Source: Firmicutes bacterium UBA2296 (GTDB lineage: Bacteria > Bacillota > UBA994). Taken from it: a stretch of 35,492 bases of DNA. A program made the position numbers and the translations under genes. A model generated the notes under the pieces. It made no database searches. It was not told the DNA's origin and worked only from the letters and a program-made list of their open reading frames with translations. Location of the stretch: contig DDWC01000034.1 in NCBI GenBank assembly GCA_002345475.1, positions 1 to 35,492 of the forward strand, read 5' to 3'. Positions 14,813 to 22,012 of the stretch are shown here, piece after piece; within the stretch, counting starts at the first letter, position 1, and the number at the start of each line of letters is the position of its first letter.

Positions 14813-15673
14813 ATGCTTGTTTCAATGAAAGACATGCTTAACAAAGCCAAAAGTGAGGGATATGCCGTCGGTGCCTTTAACCTTAACAACCTGGAGTTTA
14901 TCCAGGCTATTTTGCTGGCCGCCGAACAGGAGAAGTCTCCGCTCATTTGCGGTGTGTCCGAAGGTGCCGTCAAGTACATGGGTGGATATAGCGTGGTTGT
15001 CGCTATGGTGAAGTCCCTGATGAAGGAATACAGAGTCACAGTCCCTGTGGCATTGCATCTGGATCACGGTTCTTCCTTCGAGGCCTGCATGAAGGCAATT
15101 CACGCCGGCTTCACTTCGGTAATGATCGACGGTTCTCACCATCCATTGGCTGAGAACATTGCTCTGACGCGCCGCGTGGTAGATGTGGCACATGCGCTGG
15201 GTATCTCTGTAGAGGCTGAGCTTGGCCGCATCGCCGGTCAGGAGGACGACCTGTCGGTAACCGAGGCGGAACAGGCCTACGCCATACCCGAAGAGTGTGA
15301 AGAACTGGTAAAAGCTACCGGGGTTGACTGCCTGGCCCCTGCACTCGGCTCGGTACATGGCCCCTACAAGGGTAAGCCGAAGCTCGGTTTTGCGCGCATG
15401 GAGATTATCGGTCGGACCACCGGAATACCTTTGGTGTTACATGGCGGTACCGGCATACCACTTGAGGACATTCAGAGGGCGATTTCCCTTGGCACGGCCA
15501 AGATCAATGTCAACACCGAAAACCAGCTGGCCTCGGCCCGCAAGGTGCGGGAAGTGCTGGCTGCCAAGCCCGAAATGTACGACCCACGCAAGTATCTCGG
15601 CCCCGCCCGGGATGCCATCAAGGAAGCGGTAGTGGCCAAAATCCGCGAGTTCGGCTCAAACGGGAAGGCGTAG
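14813..15673 (+). CDS. fba: Class II fructose-bisphosphate aldolase
   Basis: A 286-residue zinc aldolase that interconverts fructose 1,6-bisphosphate with glyceraldehyde 3-phosphate and dihydroxyacetone phosphate in glycolysis and gluconeogenesis. Visible residues are the catalytic and zinc-binding pair D84-H85 in HLDHGSS with H82, MIDGSHHP, the EAELGRIAG loop, zinc ligands in VHGPYKG and LHGGTGIP, and NVNTE for phosphate binding. The start MLVSMKDML fits the family; a longer reading from ATG 14786 also has a plausible GAGGG site and cannot be excluded. A tagatose- or ketose-bisphosphate aldolase specificity is also possible for this family. A long heptad array follows six bases after the stop. 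Confidence 0.92.
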   Translation: MLVSMKDMLNKAKSEGYAVGAFNLNNLEFIQAILLAAEQEKSPLICGVSEGAVKYMGGYSVVVAMVKSLMKEYRVTVPVALHLDHGSSFEACMKAIHAGFTSVMIDGSHHPLAENIALTRRVVDVAHALGISVEAELGRIAGQEDDLSVTEAEQAYAIPEECEELVKATGVDCLAPALGSVHGPYKGKPKLGFARMEIIGRTTGIPLVLHGGTGIPLEDIQRAISLGTAKINVNTENQLASARKVREVLAAKPEMYDPRKYLGPARDAIKEAVVAKIREFGSNGKA

Positions 15674-15678
15674 AATAG

Positions 15679-15790
15679 CTACCAGCCGCCAGCCGCCAGC
15701 CGCCAGGGGGAGACGTGGGGTTAGACGTTAGACGTTGGACGTGAGGCGCTAGTGAGTAGCACTCGGCATTTGGCGTTCTGCACTAAGCAG
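15679..15790. repeat. Heptad repeat array, 16 units in unbroken phase
   Basis: CTACCAG, then CCGCCAG three times, two irregular units, TTAGACG twice, TTGGACG, TGAGGCG, CTAGTGA, GTAGCAC, TCGGCAT, TTGGCGT, TCTGCAC and TAAGCAG. The 7-nt phase is kept for 112 nt while the unit family changes. It begins six bases after the fba stop; no gene lies in 15674-16011. Confidence 0.85.
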
Positions 15791-15842
15791 TCGGGAAGTA
15801 ACCGGCTTTGCGCATGTTTATCGCGTTAGGAGGCAAGGAATG

Positions 15843-15860
15843 GTAGGGGCACAGCATGCT
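15843..15860. repeat. 18-nt inverted copy of the element flanking the IS
   Basis: GTAGGGGCACAGCATGCT is the exact reverse complement of 17521-17538 on the other side of the transposase gene. It is a half-copy of the GGCACAGC palindrome element. Confidence 0.75.
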
Positions 15861-15939
15861 ATACCGTCCATTTATCGCTGTTTTACAGGATGCTATAAGG
15901 CAAAAGTTCACCTCTGTTTCAGGATATGCTACTAGAGTG

Positions 15940-17510
15940 ACATAAATTGAGTGGGAACCACCCTGTCATGGGCTACGGGTTCGTCTTGCTTGGCTCACTC
16001 TCTATCGAGAGCTAACCCGAACAGGCTATCCACTGCTTCCGGCAGAGGACAGTAATGCGCTTTATGTTAGTGACAATCGCAGAGAGCAAGGCTTGAAACT
16101 CACCGGCTACAAGACCTATTCCCTCTAACCGATCGAGGCCATGTCGGCACTTGAGCTCGGAGTTCTTGTGTTCAATTGCCATGCGGGTAAGCACATGGTT
16201 GCGATTTCTTGTTAGTAGCAACCTGGCTCTCGCTACGTCCTTGTGGTAACGATTGAACTCGACTGCTCGTGCTTTCGCCTTGGTGCATTCATCCTTCTTA
16301 GGGCACTGGCCACAATCTGCTGGATCGAACGTAAACTTAAGTCCTTCCTCACCGTCAAACTTCACCGGGTTGGTTGCTACGCGTCCCTCTGGGCAGATGA
16401 GCCTGTTGTCCTGCGTCAGAATGAACTTGTCCTTGTGAAAGGGTGAGTTGCGTTGTCCGTTGGATTTCTTAGGGATCAGGGCTTCTACTCCCTTTGAGTG
16501 GAGATCGCGATAGTTCTCGCCGTGGCCATAGGCCGAATCTGCAAACAGTTGCTCGGGGACTATACCTGTGGACTCTACGTGGCTCTCGAAGACTTCTTTG
16601 AGGTAGGATCCCTCATCATGATTGGCAGGAACAAAGCTCAAAGCCGTGATGATCTCGGAATCCGCGTCCATGGCAATGATGGCGTTATACCCTAGCTTCT
16701 GTTGTCTATTCCTGTAGGCTACTCTAGCCTCCGGATCAACTGGAGTCGCTATCTTGTCTGGCTTGCCCTGACCATCAAGCATCGTTTCCAGCACGTCTGC
16801 TGTTCTCCTTTGCCGCGGCGTAAGCTCCACATTCTTCAACTTCTCAATTACAGACCTGGCGAAGGCGATTCTCTCCTCCAAGTCTGTGCTTGCAGGCAAC
16901 TGCACACTTCCCCACAGCCCAGCCCGTTTCAGCAACCGTCGCGCAGTCATAACCACTACCGTGCCGTGAGCCTTAAGCTTGGTGTTGGCCAGAACTATGG
17001 TCCCATCAACCACCACTCTGGTGCCTTTGATCATTCCTTTGGCACGCGCCTGCACGACAACATCCCGGAAAATCTTGCGTAGCTTGATGTTACCCATGCG
17101 CAAACGAGCGAAGTTACTCAAGGTAGCTTTGCAGGGCAACTCATCTGATGTGTTAATGCCGATAAACCATCTAAATGCAGCGTCGGTATTGGCACGGTCA
17201 AGCACCTGCGAGAGGCTCAAGTTGTAAATCCGCTGGAGTAGTAGCAATTGAAACAGAACCGTGGGGTCGTAACCAGGGGCTCCCTTACCGTTCCATGAGT
17301 ATGAATCATATACCAGCGAGTCAACCATTGATAGGTCAACAGCAGCTTTGAACTGCCGCAACTTATGTTTAGCAGGAACCATTTGCTCGTACATGAAATG
17401 GCTAAAGACGTCCAGTTGGTCACTCTTGCGAAACATGCTACCACTCCCCCTTGAAACTAGCCCTATTATACCATTTGTGCCGTTTTTAAGGAGTAATGGT
17501 GGCTATTAAT
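15940..17510 (-). mobile_element. IS1182-family insertion sequence (ends approximate)
   Basis: Defined by an intact transposase gene with short non-coding flanks. I could not find convincing terminal inverted repeats or a target duplication; the limits given are only the plausible span between surrounding repeat elements. A small CTCTC/GAGAG hairpin (15999-16011) abuts the transposase stop. Confidence 0.6.
16012..17436 (-). CDS. IS1182-family DDE transposase
   Basis: A 474-residue transposase that appears complete. The N-terminal part has YDPTVLFQLLLLQRIYNLS, then ADSAYG later, as in IS1182/IS5-like DDE enzymes. Candidate catalytic residues are D144 (VVVDGT), D300 (LFADSAYG) and E422 or E427 in the AIEHKNSELKCRHG segment. 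A Cys cluster typical of the IS1182 group sits between the second Asp and the Glu (CGQCPKKDEC, C375, C378, C384). GGGGGAG lies 8 nt before the ATG. No frameshift or internal stop is present, so the element may still be mobile or recently arrived. Confidence 0.93.
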   Translation of the reverse strand: MFRKSDQLDVFSHFMYEQMVPAKHKLRQFKAAVDLSMVDSLVYDSYSWNGKGAPGYDPTVLFQLLLLQRIYNLSLSQVLDRANTDAAFRWFIGINTSDELPCKATLSNFARLRMGNIKLRKIFRDVVVQARAKGMIKGTRVVVDGTIVLANTKLKAHGTVVVMTARRLLKRAGLWGSVQLPASTDLEERIAFARSVIEKLKNVELTPRQRRTADVLETMLDGQGKPDKIATPVDPEARVAYRNRQQKLGYNAIIAMDADSEIITALSFVPANHDEGSYLKEVFESHVESTGIVPEQLFADSAYGHGENYRDLHSKGVEALIPKKSNGQRNSPFHKDKFILTQDNRLICPEGRVATNPVKFDGEEGLKFTFDPADCGQCPKKDECTKAKARAVEFNRYHKDVARARLLLTRNRNHVLTRMAIEHKNSELKCRHGLDRLEGIGLVAGEFQALLSAIVTNIKRITVLCRKQWIACSG

Positions 17511-17515
17511 TAAAC

Positions 17516-17533
17516 GGCACAGCATGCTGTGCC
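17516..17533. repeat. Dispersed perfect palindrome GGCACAGCATGCTGTGCC
   Basis: Perfect 18-bp palindrome followed by CCTACAAAA. Related copies are at 8762-8779 and, as a half-copy in inverted orientation, at 15843-15860. Confidence 0.8.
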
Positions 17534-17569
17534 CCTACAAAACAAGGACATGTCACCGACATGCCCTAT

Positions 17570-17661
17570 GCTGAATGCTCACTGCTGATTGCTCCCCACC
17601 GCGAGCCACGGTCTCGCCGCTACGTTCTAAGAAGAGCTGACAACGAACAACTGACAACGCT
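17570..17661. repeat. Two short heptad arrays around a CCGCGAG element
   Basis: Units GCTGAAT, GCTCACT, GCTGATT and GCTCCCC at 17570-17597; then the CCGCGAG..CTCGCCGCTAC element (17598-17631); then AGCTGAC, AACGAAC, AACTGAC and AACGCTC from 17635. Confidence 0.65.
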
Positions 17662-17708
17662 CCCGCGTTCCACCAATCGCCAAGCACCCGTGCCCCCAGT
17701 GGTCGCCG

Positions 17709-17791
17709 TGTCCCCGACTGTGGTAGCTGTGTCTGGTAATCCCATCCTCTATCAGCGCCCATCAGTCCTTATCAGGCTTATCAGGCTGTCG
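17709..17791. repeat. Decamer ATCAG element, copy 2
   Basis: Lead segment TGTCCCCGACTGTGGT (17709-17724), then units starting ATCAG at 17751, 17761, 17771 and 17780 (10, 10 and 9 nt apart), then GCTGTCG. The order is the same as at 8874-8957. Confidence 0.7.
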
Positions 17792-17800
17792 TAACCTCGC

Positions 17801-17842
17801 CTGGTGGCTGGCGCCTGGTAGCTGGTGGCTGGCGGCTGGCGG
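17801..17842. repeat. Heptad repeat array, six units
   Basis: CTGGTGG, CTGGCGC, CTGGTAG, CTGGTGG, CTGGCGG and CTGGCGG in perfect 7-nt phase, in the 3' untranslated region of rex. Confidence 0.85.
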
Positions 17843-17849
17843 CTCTCCC

Positions 17850-18476
17850 CTACCCCTTACCCTCTTGCGCCAGATGATACGACAGCGCCATCAGGCCGAC
17901 GATCAGGTTCTCCTGCCGTACTTCAACTGTGTGGGGCACCTCCAGGCGTATAGGAGCAAAGTTCCATATGGCTTTAATGCCGGCCTGGACCAGCACATCG
18001 GCAACCTTTTGCGCTGCCGGACCGGGAACTGCCACTATGGCCAGCTCTATTTCGCTCTTACCCAGAACCTGGGCCATCTGTTCGGTGTGCATTATGGTCT
18101 GCCCGGCCAGAGCCCCGCCCACCTTGCTGCGGTCGGAGTCAAACACGGCGGTAATGTTAAAGCCCTGCTCGCGAAAGCCGTCGTAGTTTGCCAGAGCCTG
18201 CCCCAGATGTCCGGCGCCTATCAGAGCCAGTTTGCGGGGTCTGTCAGCGCCCAGTATGGAGGTTATCTGGTTTAGCAACTCTTCCACATCGTAACCGACG
18301 CCGCGGCGGCCGAACTCGCCAAAATAGGCCAGGTCCTTGCGTATTTGCACCGAGGTAATGGCCAGAAGGCGTCCCAATTCCTCTGAAGAAACCACTTCTA
18401 CCCCGCTATCCCTGAGTCGGGCGAGGCAACGCATATATAGAGGCAAACGCTCAATGGTAGGCTTGGGAATATTCAT
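17850..18476 (-). CDS. rex: Redox-sensing transcriptional repressor Rex
   Basis: A 208-residue Rex repressor, which senses the NADH/NAD+ ratio and controls fermentation and respiration genes. The N-terminal winged helix (about 1-75) includes IPKPTIERLPLYMRCL, SSEELGRLL and SVQIRKDLAYFGEFGRRGVGY; the recognition helix carries the conserved Q-I-R-K-D-L sequence. A Rossmann domain follows with GAGHLG (87-92) and VFDSD (D113), then VPGPAAQ and IWNFAPI. The start at 18476 has GAGAGGAGAG upstream; a reading from 18536 adds 20 residues without a ribosome site. A TATAAT box lies just after the efp terminator, so rex has its own promoter. Only a poor TTGT..ACAA match (18508-18527) is seen as a possible self-operator. 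Confidence 0.95.
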   Translation of the reverse strand: MNIPKPTIERLPLYMRCLARLRDSGVEVVSSEELGRLLAITSVQIRKDLAYFGEFGRRGVGYDVEELLNQITSILGADRPRKLALIGAGHLGQALANYDGFREQGFNITAVFDSDRSKVGGALAGQTIMHTEQMAQVLGKSEIELAIVAVPGPAAQKVADVLVQAGIKAIWNFAPIRLEVPHTVEVRQENLIVGLMALSYHLAQEGKG

Positions 18477-18556
18477 GGGAGCAACTCTCCTCTCGAATCC
18501 GCGGCAGTTGTCGAACTTGTCAAACAACAGCCACAAAGTTTGTGACTACCTGAACT

Positions 18557-18562
18557 ATTATA
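18557..18562 (-). promoter_or_regulatory. -10 box of the rex promoter
   Basis: Reverse-strand TATAAT (18562-18557), about 80 nt before the rex start. The -35 region, where GCTTAT of the terminator stem falls, is a poor match. Confidence 0.45.
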
Positions 18563-18566
18563 TCAT

Positions 18567-18589
18567 AAAAAAAGGAAGCATAAGCTTCC
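18567..18589 (-). terminator. efp terminator
   Basis: Reverse-strand stem GGAAGC (18589-18584) / GCTTCC (18579-18574) with a TTAT loop and seven Ts (18573-18567), 13 nt after the efp stop. Confidence 0.85.
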
Positions 18590-18602
18590 CTGGTTAAAAA
18601 TC

Positions 18603-19163
18603 CTAGACTCTATCAAGGTATTCCTTAGTGCGGGTATCAATGCGAATCTTTTCGCCGGTGTTAACAAAGAAGGGCACGTTGACCACAAGGCCTGTCTCCA
18701 TGGTGGCCGGCTTGCTGCCGCCCTGGGCGGTGTCACCCTTAAAGCCCGGCGCTGTGTCGGCAATCACCAGTTCCACATAGTAGGGAAGCTCAACGCCAAT
18801 GACGCGGTCATTATAGATGACCATGGTGACGTTCTCATTCTCCTTAAGGAACTTGATGTCGTCGCCCAGGACGTCGTGGTTGACGTTAATCTGTTCGTAG
18901 TTCTCGGTGTCCATAAAGGTGTAGAAATTGCCGGCATCATAAAGATACTGCATTTCCTTGCGCTCCACGTGGGCCCGGTTGACTTTCTCCCCTGCCCTGA
19001 AGGTCAGTTCCTGTACGGCACCGCTCTCCACGTTCTTGATCTTGGCGCGCACAAAAGCGGCACCCTTGCCCGGCTTGACGTGCTGAAAATCCACTATCTG
19101 GAAAGCCTGCCCGTCCATTTCTATGGTCATCCCCGTGCGAAACTCGTTGGTTGAAATCATCAT
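18603..19163 (-). CDS. efp: Translation elongation factor P
   Basis: A 186-residue EF-P, which binds between the P and E sites of stalled ribosomes and helps form peptide bonds at polyproline stretches. The three-domain length is normal. The modifiable tip loop is HVKPGKGAAF with K33; VERKEMQYLY and the C-terminal GEKIRIDTRTKEYLDRV are typical. Two adjacent ATGs are possible starts (19163 or 19160) after AAAGGGG. It is the last gene of the aroQ - M24 peptidase - efp string, a common order in Clostridia, but an inverted heptad array of about 80 nt separates it from the peptidase gene. Confidence 0.97.
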   Translation of the reverse strand: MMISTNEFRTGMTIEMDGQAFQIVDFQHVKPGKGAAFVRAKIKNVESGAVQELTFRAGEKVNRAHVERKEMQYLYDAGNFYTFMDTENYEQINVNHDVLGDDIKFLKENENVTMVIYNDRVIGVELPYYVELVIADTAPGFKGDTAQGGSKPATMETGLVVNVPFFVNTGEKIRIDTRTKEYLDRV

Positions 19164-19198
19164 TGTACCCCTTTCATCATGAAGGCTTCGAAGCAGGG

Positions 19199-19280
19199 GC
19201 TTCTGGCTCCTGGCTCTTGGCTCTTGGGAGTTCGGCTCCTTGTATGCATTCCTAAGAGCTAAGAGCTAGCAGCCAAGAGC
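19199..19280. repeat. Heptad repeat arrays in inverted arrangement
   Basis: GCTTCTG, GCTCCTG, GCTCTTG, GCTCTTG, GGAGTTC at 19199-19233 and TAAGAGC, TAAGAGC, TAGCAGC, CAAGAGC at 19253-19280. The second group is largely complementary to the first, so the transcript between the M24 peptidase gene and efp can fold into a long hairpin. Confidence 0.8.
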
Positions 19281-19302
19281 TCTCCGGCTACCTTGCGGCC
19301 GC

Positions 19303-20370
19303 CTACCCTAGCTCCACTAACTCCTTGGTAAACTTATTAAAATTCCTGTAACCCGTGTCGGTGACAACCACCATGTCTTCGATGCGCACGCCGCCCCATT
19401 CGGGGATGTAGATGCCAGGCTCTACGGTTATGACATGGCCGGCGGCCAGGGTGTCCTCGGATTTGCTTCCCGCGCTGGGTCCTTCGTGAACCATGCGACC
19501 CACGCCGTGCCCCAGGCCGTGGCCAAAACGCTCGCCGTAGCCATGTTCGCCGATGTAATCACGGGCTACTTTATCTACGTCTTTGCCCAGCATGCCCGGC
19601 CGCACCGCGGCCAGAGTCTTCAGCTGCGCCTTGTACACAACGTCATAAACGCGGCGTTGCTCTGCCGTGGCCTTACCCACCACAAAGGTGCGGGTAATAT
19701 CCGAGCAGTATCCATTGTACATAGCGCCAAAGTCCAGAGTCAAGAAGTCGCCGGGCATAATCTTGCGCTGGGAGGCTCTGCCGTGGGGCAGGCTGGATCT
19801 CGGGCCCGAAGCCGCGATAATGGGGAAAGGCAGCCCCTGTGATCCCAGGCGTCGCATGGCGACCTCCAGTTCCATGGCCACATATTCTTCCATAACCCCG
19901 GGTTTTATCAGCGAGAGTATTTCGGTGAGACCGGACTCGGCTATTTCCGCAGCCTTCTGCATGGAAGCTAGCTCGCCTTCGTCTTTCAGCATGCGCAGCT
20001 TTTCCACCAGGCCCGAACAAGGTACCAGCTCTACCTCAAGCTTTTCCTGCAGGGTTACCCAGGTGGCGTGGGGCACAAAGTCCCCTTCGAAGCCAAGCTG
20101 CACTATGTTCGCAGCTTTCATCGCGTCGTTCAGGCTGACGTAAAGATCCGGCGCGTAGTCGATGATGTTGACGCCGGGGCACTGTGCCGCCGCCTGCTCG
20201 GTGTAGCGGAAGTCCGTAAGCATCATGTCGCCTTTTTTGCCCACAATGAGATAGCCGTTAGACCCGGTAAAACCGCTGACATAGGCGCGGTTTTCCGGCT
20301 TAAGGACCAGCAGCGCGTCGACGTTCTCCGGCAAAGACTGCCTCAAGTTATTAAGTCTGTGTGCTGTCAC
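19303..20370 (-). CDS. M24-family Xaa-Pro peptidase
   Basis: A 355-residue M24 peptidase of the PepP/PepQ-like group commonly found next to efp and aroQ in Bacillota. The N-terminal creatinase-type domain (VSGFTGSNGYLIV, LTDFRYTEQA) is followed by the catalytic domain with metal ligands D213 (LDFGAMY), D224 (CSDITRT), H288 (GHGLGHGVGR), E317 (VEPGIYIP) and E331 (RIEDMVVV), and the substrate-related VHEGP. All five ligands are present, so it should be active on Xaa-Pro peptides in the cytoplasm. The start is GTG (20368-20370) with GAGGAA about 9 nt upstream. The gap to aroQ is 22 nt, so they form one operon. Confidence 0.92.
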   Translation of the reverse strand: MTAHRLNNLRQSLPENVDALLVLKPENRAYVSGFTGSNGYLIVGKKGDMMLTDFRYTEQAAAQCPGVNIIDYAPDLYVSLNDAMKAANIVQLGFEGDFVPHATWVTLQEKLEVELVPCSGLVEKLRMLKDEGELASMQKAAEIAESGLTEILSLIKPGVMEEYVAMELEVAMRRLGSQGLPFPIIAASGPRSSLPHGRASQRKIMPGDFLTLDFGAMYNGYCSDITRTFVVGKATAEQRRVYDVVYKAQLKTLAAVRPGMLGKDVDKVARDYIGEHGYGERFGHGLGHGVGRMVHEGPSAGSKSEDTLAAGHVITVEPGIYIPEWGGVRIEDMVVVTDTGYRNFNKFTKELVELG

Positions 20371-20392
20371 TTGGCTTCCTCGCTTTCTCTGT

Positions 20393-20848
20393 CTAGGTCT
20401 GCACTGCCGGGCCGTTGCCCGTCAGGTTGGCCGCCGCCTGCAGCGCCAGCAGATATCCCTGCGGGCCAAAACCGCTTATCTGCCCCACCACCACCGGGGA
20501 AATCACCGACTTGGCACGAAACTCCTCACGGGAATATATGTTCGAAAGGTGAACCTCGATGCAGGGCAAACCGGTAGCCGCCAGCGCGTCGCGAATGGCG
20601 TAGCTGTAATGGGTGTAAGCGGCCGGGTTAATGATGATGCAGCTGTGGGTGACGATGGCCTGGTGAATGGCTTCAATTATTTCGCCCTCGCTGTTGTGCT
20701 GCGCCACTTCCACCTGCAAACCCAGTTCGTCCGCCTTCTCGTGTATCATGTAGTCGATCTGGGCCAGGGTGGTCAGGCCGTACACCTGACGCTCCCTGTG
20801 TCCCAGCAGATTAAGGTTTGGTCCATGGATTACTAAAACACTTGCCAC
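20393..20848 (-). CDS. aroQ: Type II 3-dehydroquinate dehydratase
   Basis: A 151-residue dodecameric-type dehydroquinase that converts 3-dehydroquinate to 3-dehydroshikimate, step 3 of the shikimate pathway. All signature segments are intact: GPNLNLLG (9-16), catalytic Y23, QHNSEGEII (50-58), INPAAYTHYSYAIRDAL with N74, EVHLSN with H100, and SREEFRAKS with R111. It lies between the second amidohydrolase gene (16-nt gap) and the M24 peptidase gene (22-nt gap). Its presence contrasts with the broken aroB at 23,271 in the same gene string: the enzyme that should make its substrate is not encoded here. Confidence 0.96.
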   Translation of the reverse strand: MASVLVIHGPNLNLLGHRERQVYGLTTLAQIDYMIHEKADELGLQVEVAQHNSEGEIIEAIHQAIVTHSCIIINPAAYTHYSYAIRDALAATGLPCIEVHLSNIYSREEFRAKSVISPVVVGQISGFGPQGYLLALQAAANLTGNGPAVQT

Positions 20849-20863
20849 AACAATTCTCCTCTA

Positions 20864-22012
20864 CTAAAGCTGATACTCTACCTTGCCGTTAATAATTGTC
20901 GTTTGAATGCGCGAACGCAGCCGCAGCGGGTGTCCGTCCAAAATAAGGACATCGGCGTCCTTGCCTACTTCCAGGCTGCCCACTCTGTCGCCCATGCCGA
21001 TAATCTCGGCGGCGTTAATGGTTATGGCCTTCAGGGCTTCCTGCGGGTCCATCCCGCCGCGAATGGCCAGTCCGGCGCTAAAGGGCAGCATGTAGGAAGG
21101 CGTGGAGGGGTGATCCGTGGTCAGGGCCACCTTCACGCCGTGCTCCGCTAATACCCCAGGGGTAATAATGGTGCGACCGGCGGTGTCCACCTTCATGCGG
21201 GCCTGCGCCAGAGGACCCACAATAACCGGCACGTTGCGCGCCGCCAGTTCCTTGGCCAGCTTGTGGGCTTCGGTGCCGGTGGTCAGGATCATGGTGACAC
21301 CAAACTCCGCCGAAATGCGCAGCGCCGTGTAGATGTCGTCTGCGCGGTGTGCGTGTACCAGCAGTGGCAGTTCGCCCCGCAGTACCCGGGCCAGAGTCTC
21401 CTGCTTAAGGTCAAAATCCGGCGCCTTCTCGGCGTTTTCCTGCTTCTTCATGTAGTTGCGCGCGCCCTGCAGGGCCTCGCGCAGCATGGCGGCCGTGCCC
21501 ATGCGGGTGCTGGGCATCTTCTTTTCGCCGCCCCACTGGCCCTTAACGTCATTCCCCAGGCCAACTTTCACGGCAAACTCCTTTACATACATGGCGTCCG
21601 CCGTGTCGCTCTGACTGGTCTTAAAGACCGCGGCAATGCCGCCCAGCACATTAAGCGTGCCCGGGCTTACCAAAGTGGTGGTGACACCGCCTTCCCTGGC
21701 TGTGGGCAGTGCTTCGTCGTGGGGGTTAAAGCCGTCCAGAGCCCTCATATGGGGCACCACCGGGTTGGTGATCTCGTTGTGGTCGGCTCCCTCCCAGCGG
21801 GTAGAATCTTCCTTCAGCCCGAGAGCCGTATGGGCGTCCACAAAACCGGGGCAGACAAAGCCGCCCTTGGCGTCTATCACTTGCGCTGCCGCCGGGACCA
21901 CAACGTCCTGCCCCAGCGCCGCAATCTTGCCATCTTCTATAAGCAAAGTGCCATTTTCAATAACACCCTTAGTAACAGTCAACAATGTCGCGTTCTTAAT
22001 GGCTAGCAACAT
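20864..22012 (-). CDS. Amidohydrolase-superfamily protein, metal site degenerate
   Basis: A 382-residue paralogue of the upstream gene, with the same imidazolonepropionase/DHOase-like plan: beta-rich N-terminal domain, TIM barrel, and VGSLEVGKDADVLILDGHP at the C terminus. The first metal motif reads DAHTALG (H61, then A63 where the second His should be), and the later IEHGTEAHK of the partner reads LTTGTEAHK here (T245 replaces His). HAHRADDI and LTTDHP remain. By superfamily knowledge two of the four usual His ligands are missing, so it may bind one metal, use another chemistry, or be a non-catalytic partner. Its start overlaps the upstream gene's end by 10 nt, suggesting coupled, equimolar synthesis. 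Substrate unknown. Confidence 0.85.
   Translation of the reverse strand: MLLAIKNATLLTVTKGVIENGTLLIEDGKIAALGQDVVVPAAAQVIDAKGGFVCPGFVDAHTALGLKEDSTRWEGADHNEITNPVVPHMRALDGFNPHDEALPTAREGGVTTTLVSPGTLNVLGGIAAVFKTSQSDTADAMYVKEFAVKVGLGNDVKGQWGGEKKMPSTRMGTAAMLREALQGARNYMKKQENAEKAPDFDLKQETLARVLRGELPLLVHAHRADDIYTALRISAEFGVTMILTTGTEAHKLAKELAARNVPVIVGPLAQARMKVDTAGRTIITPGVLAEHGVKVALTTDHPSTPSYMLPFSAGLAIRGGMDPQEALKAITINAAEIIGMGDRVGSLEVGKDADVLILDGHPLRLRSRIQTTIINGKVEYQL

Larger units (their letters stand above)
17437..17849. other. 413-nt repeat-rich gap between the IS and rex
   Basis: No gene. In order it holds a GGCACAGCATGCTGTGCC palindrome, a heptad array, a CCGCGAG element, further heptads, a decamer ATCAG element and a second heptad array ending 7 nt from the rex stop. 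Confidence 0.7.

Noticed and set aside
15940..17510. Exact IS1182 ends with terminal inverted repeats
   Set aside because: Comparing both flanks gave only short, unconvincing matches (such as CCACC on both sides) and no target duplication.
18508..18527. Rex self-operator TTGT..ACAA
   Set aside because: Only the outer four bases of each half match and the spacing differs from the known 18-bp Rex site.
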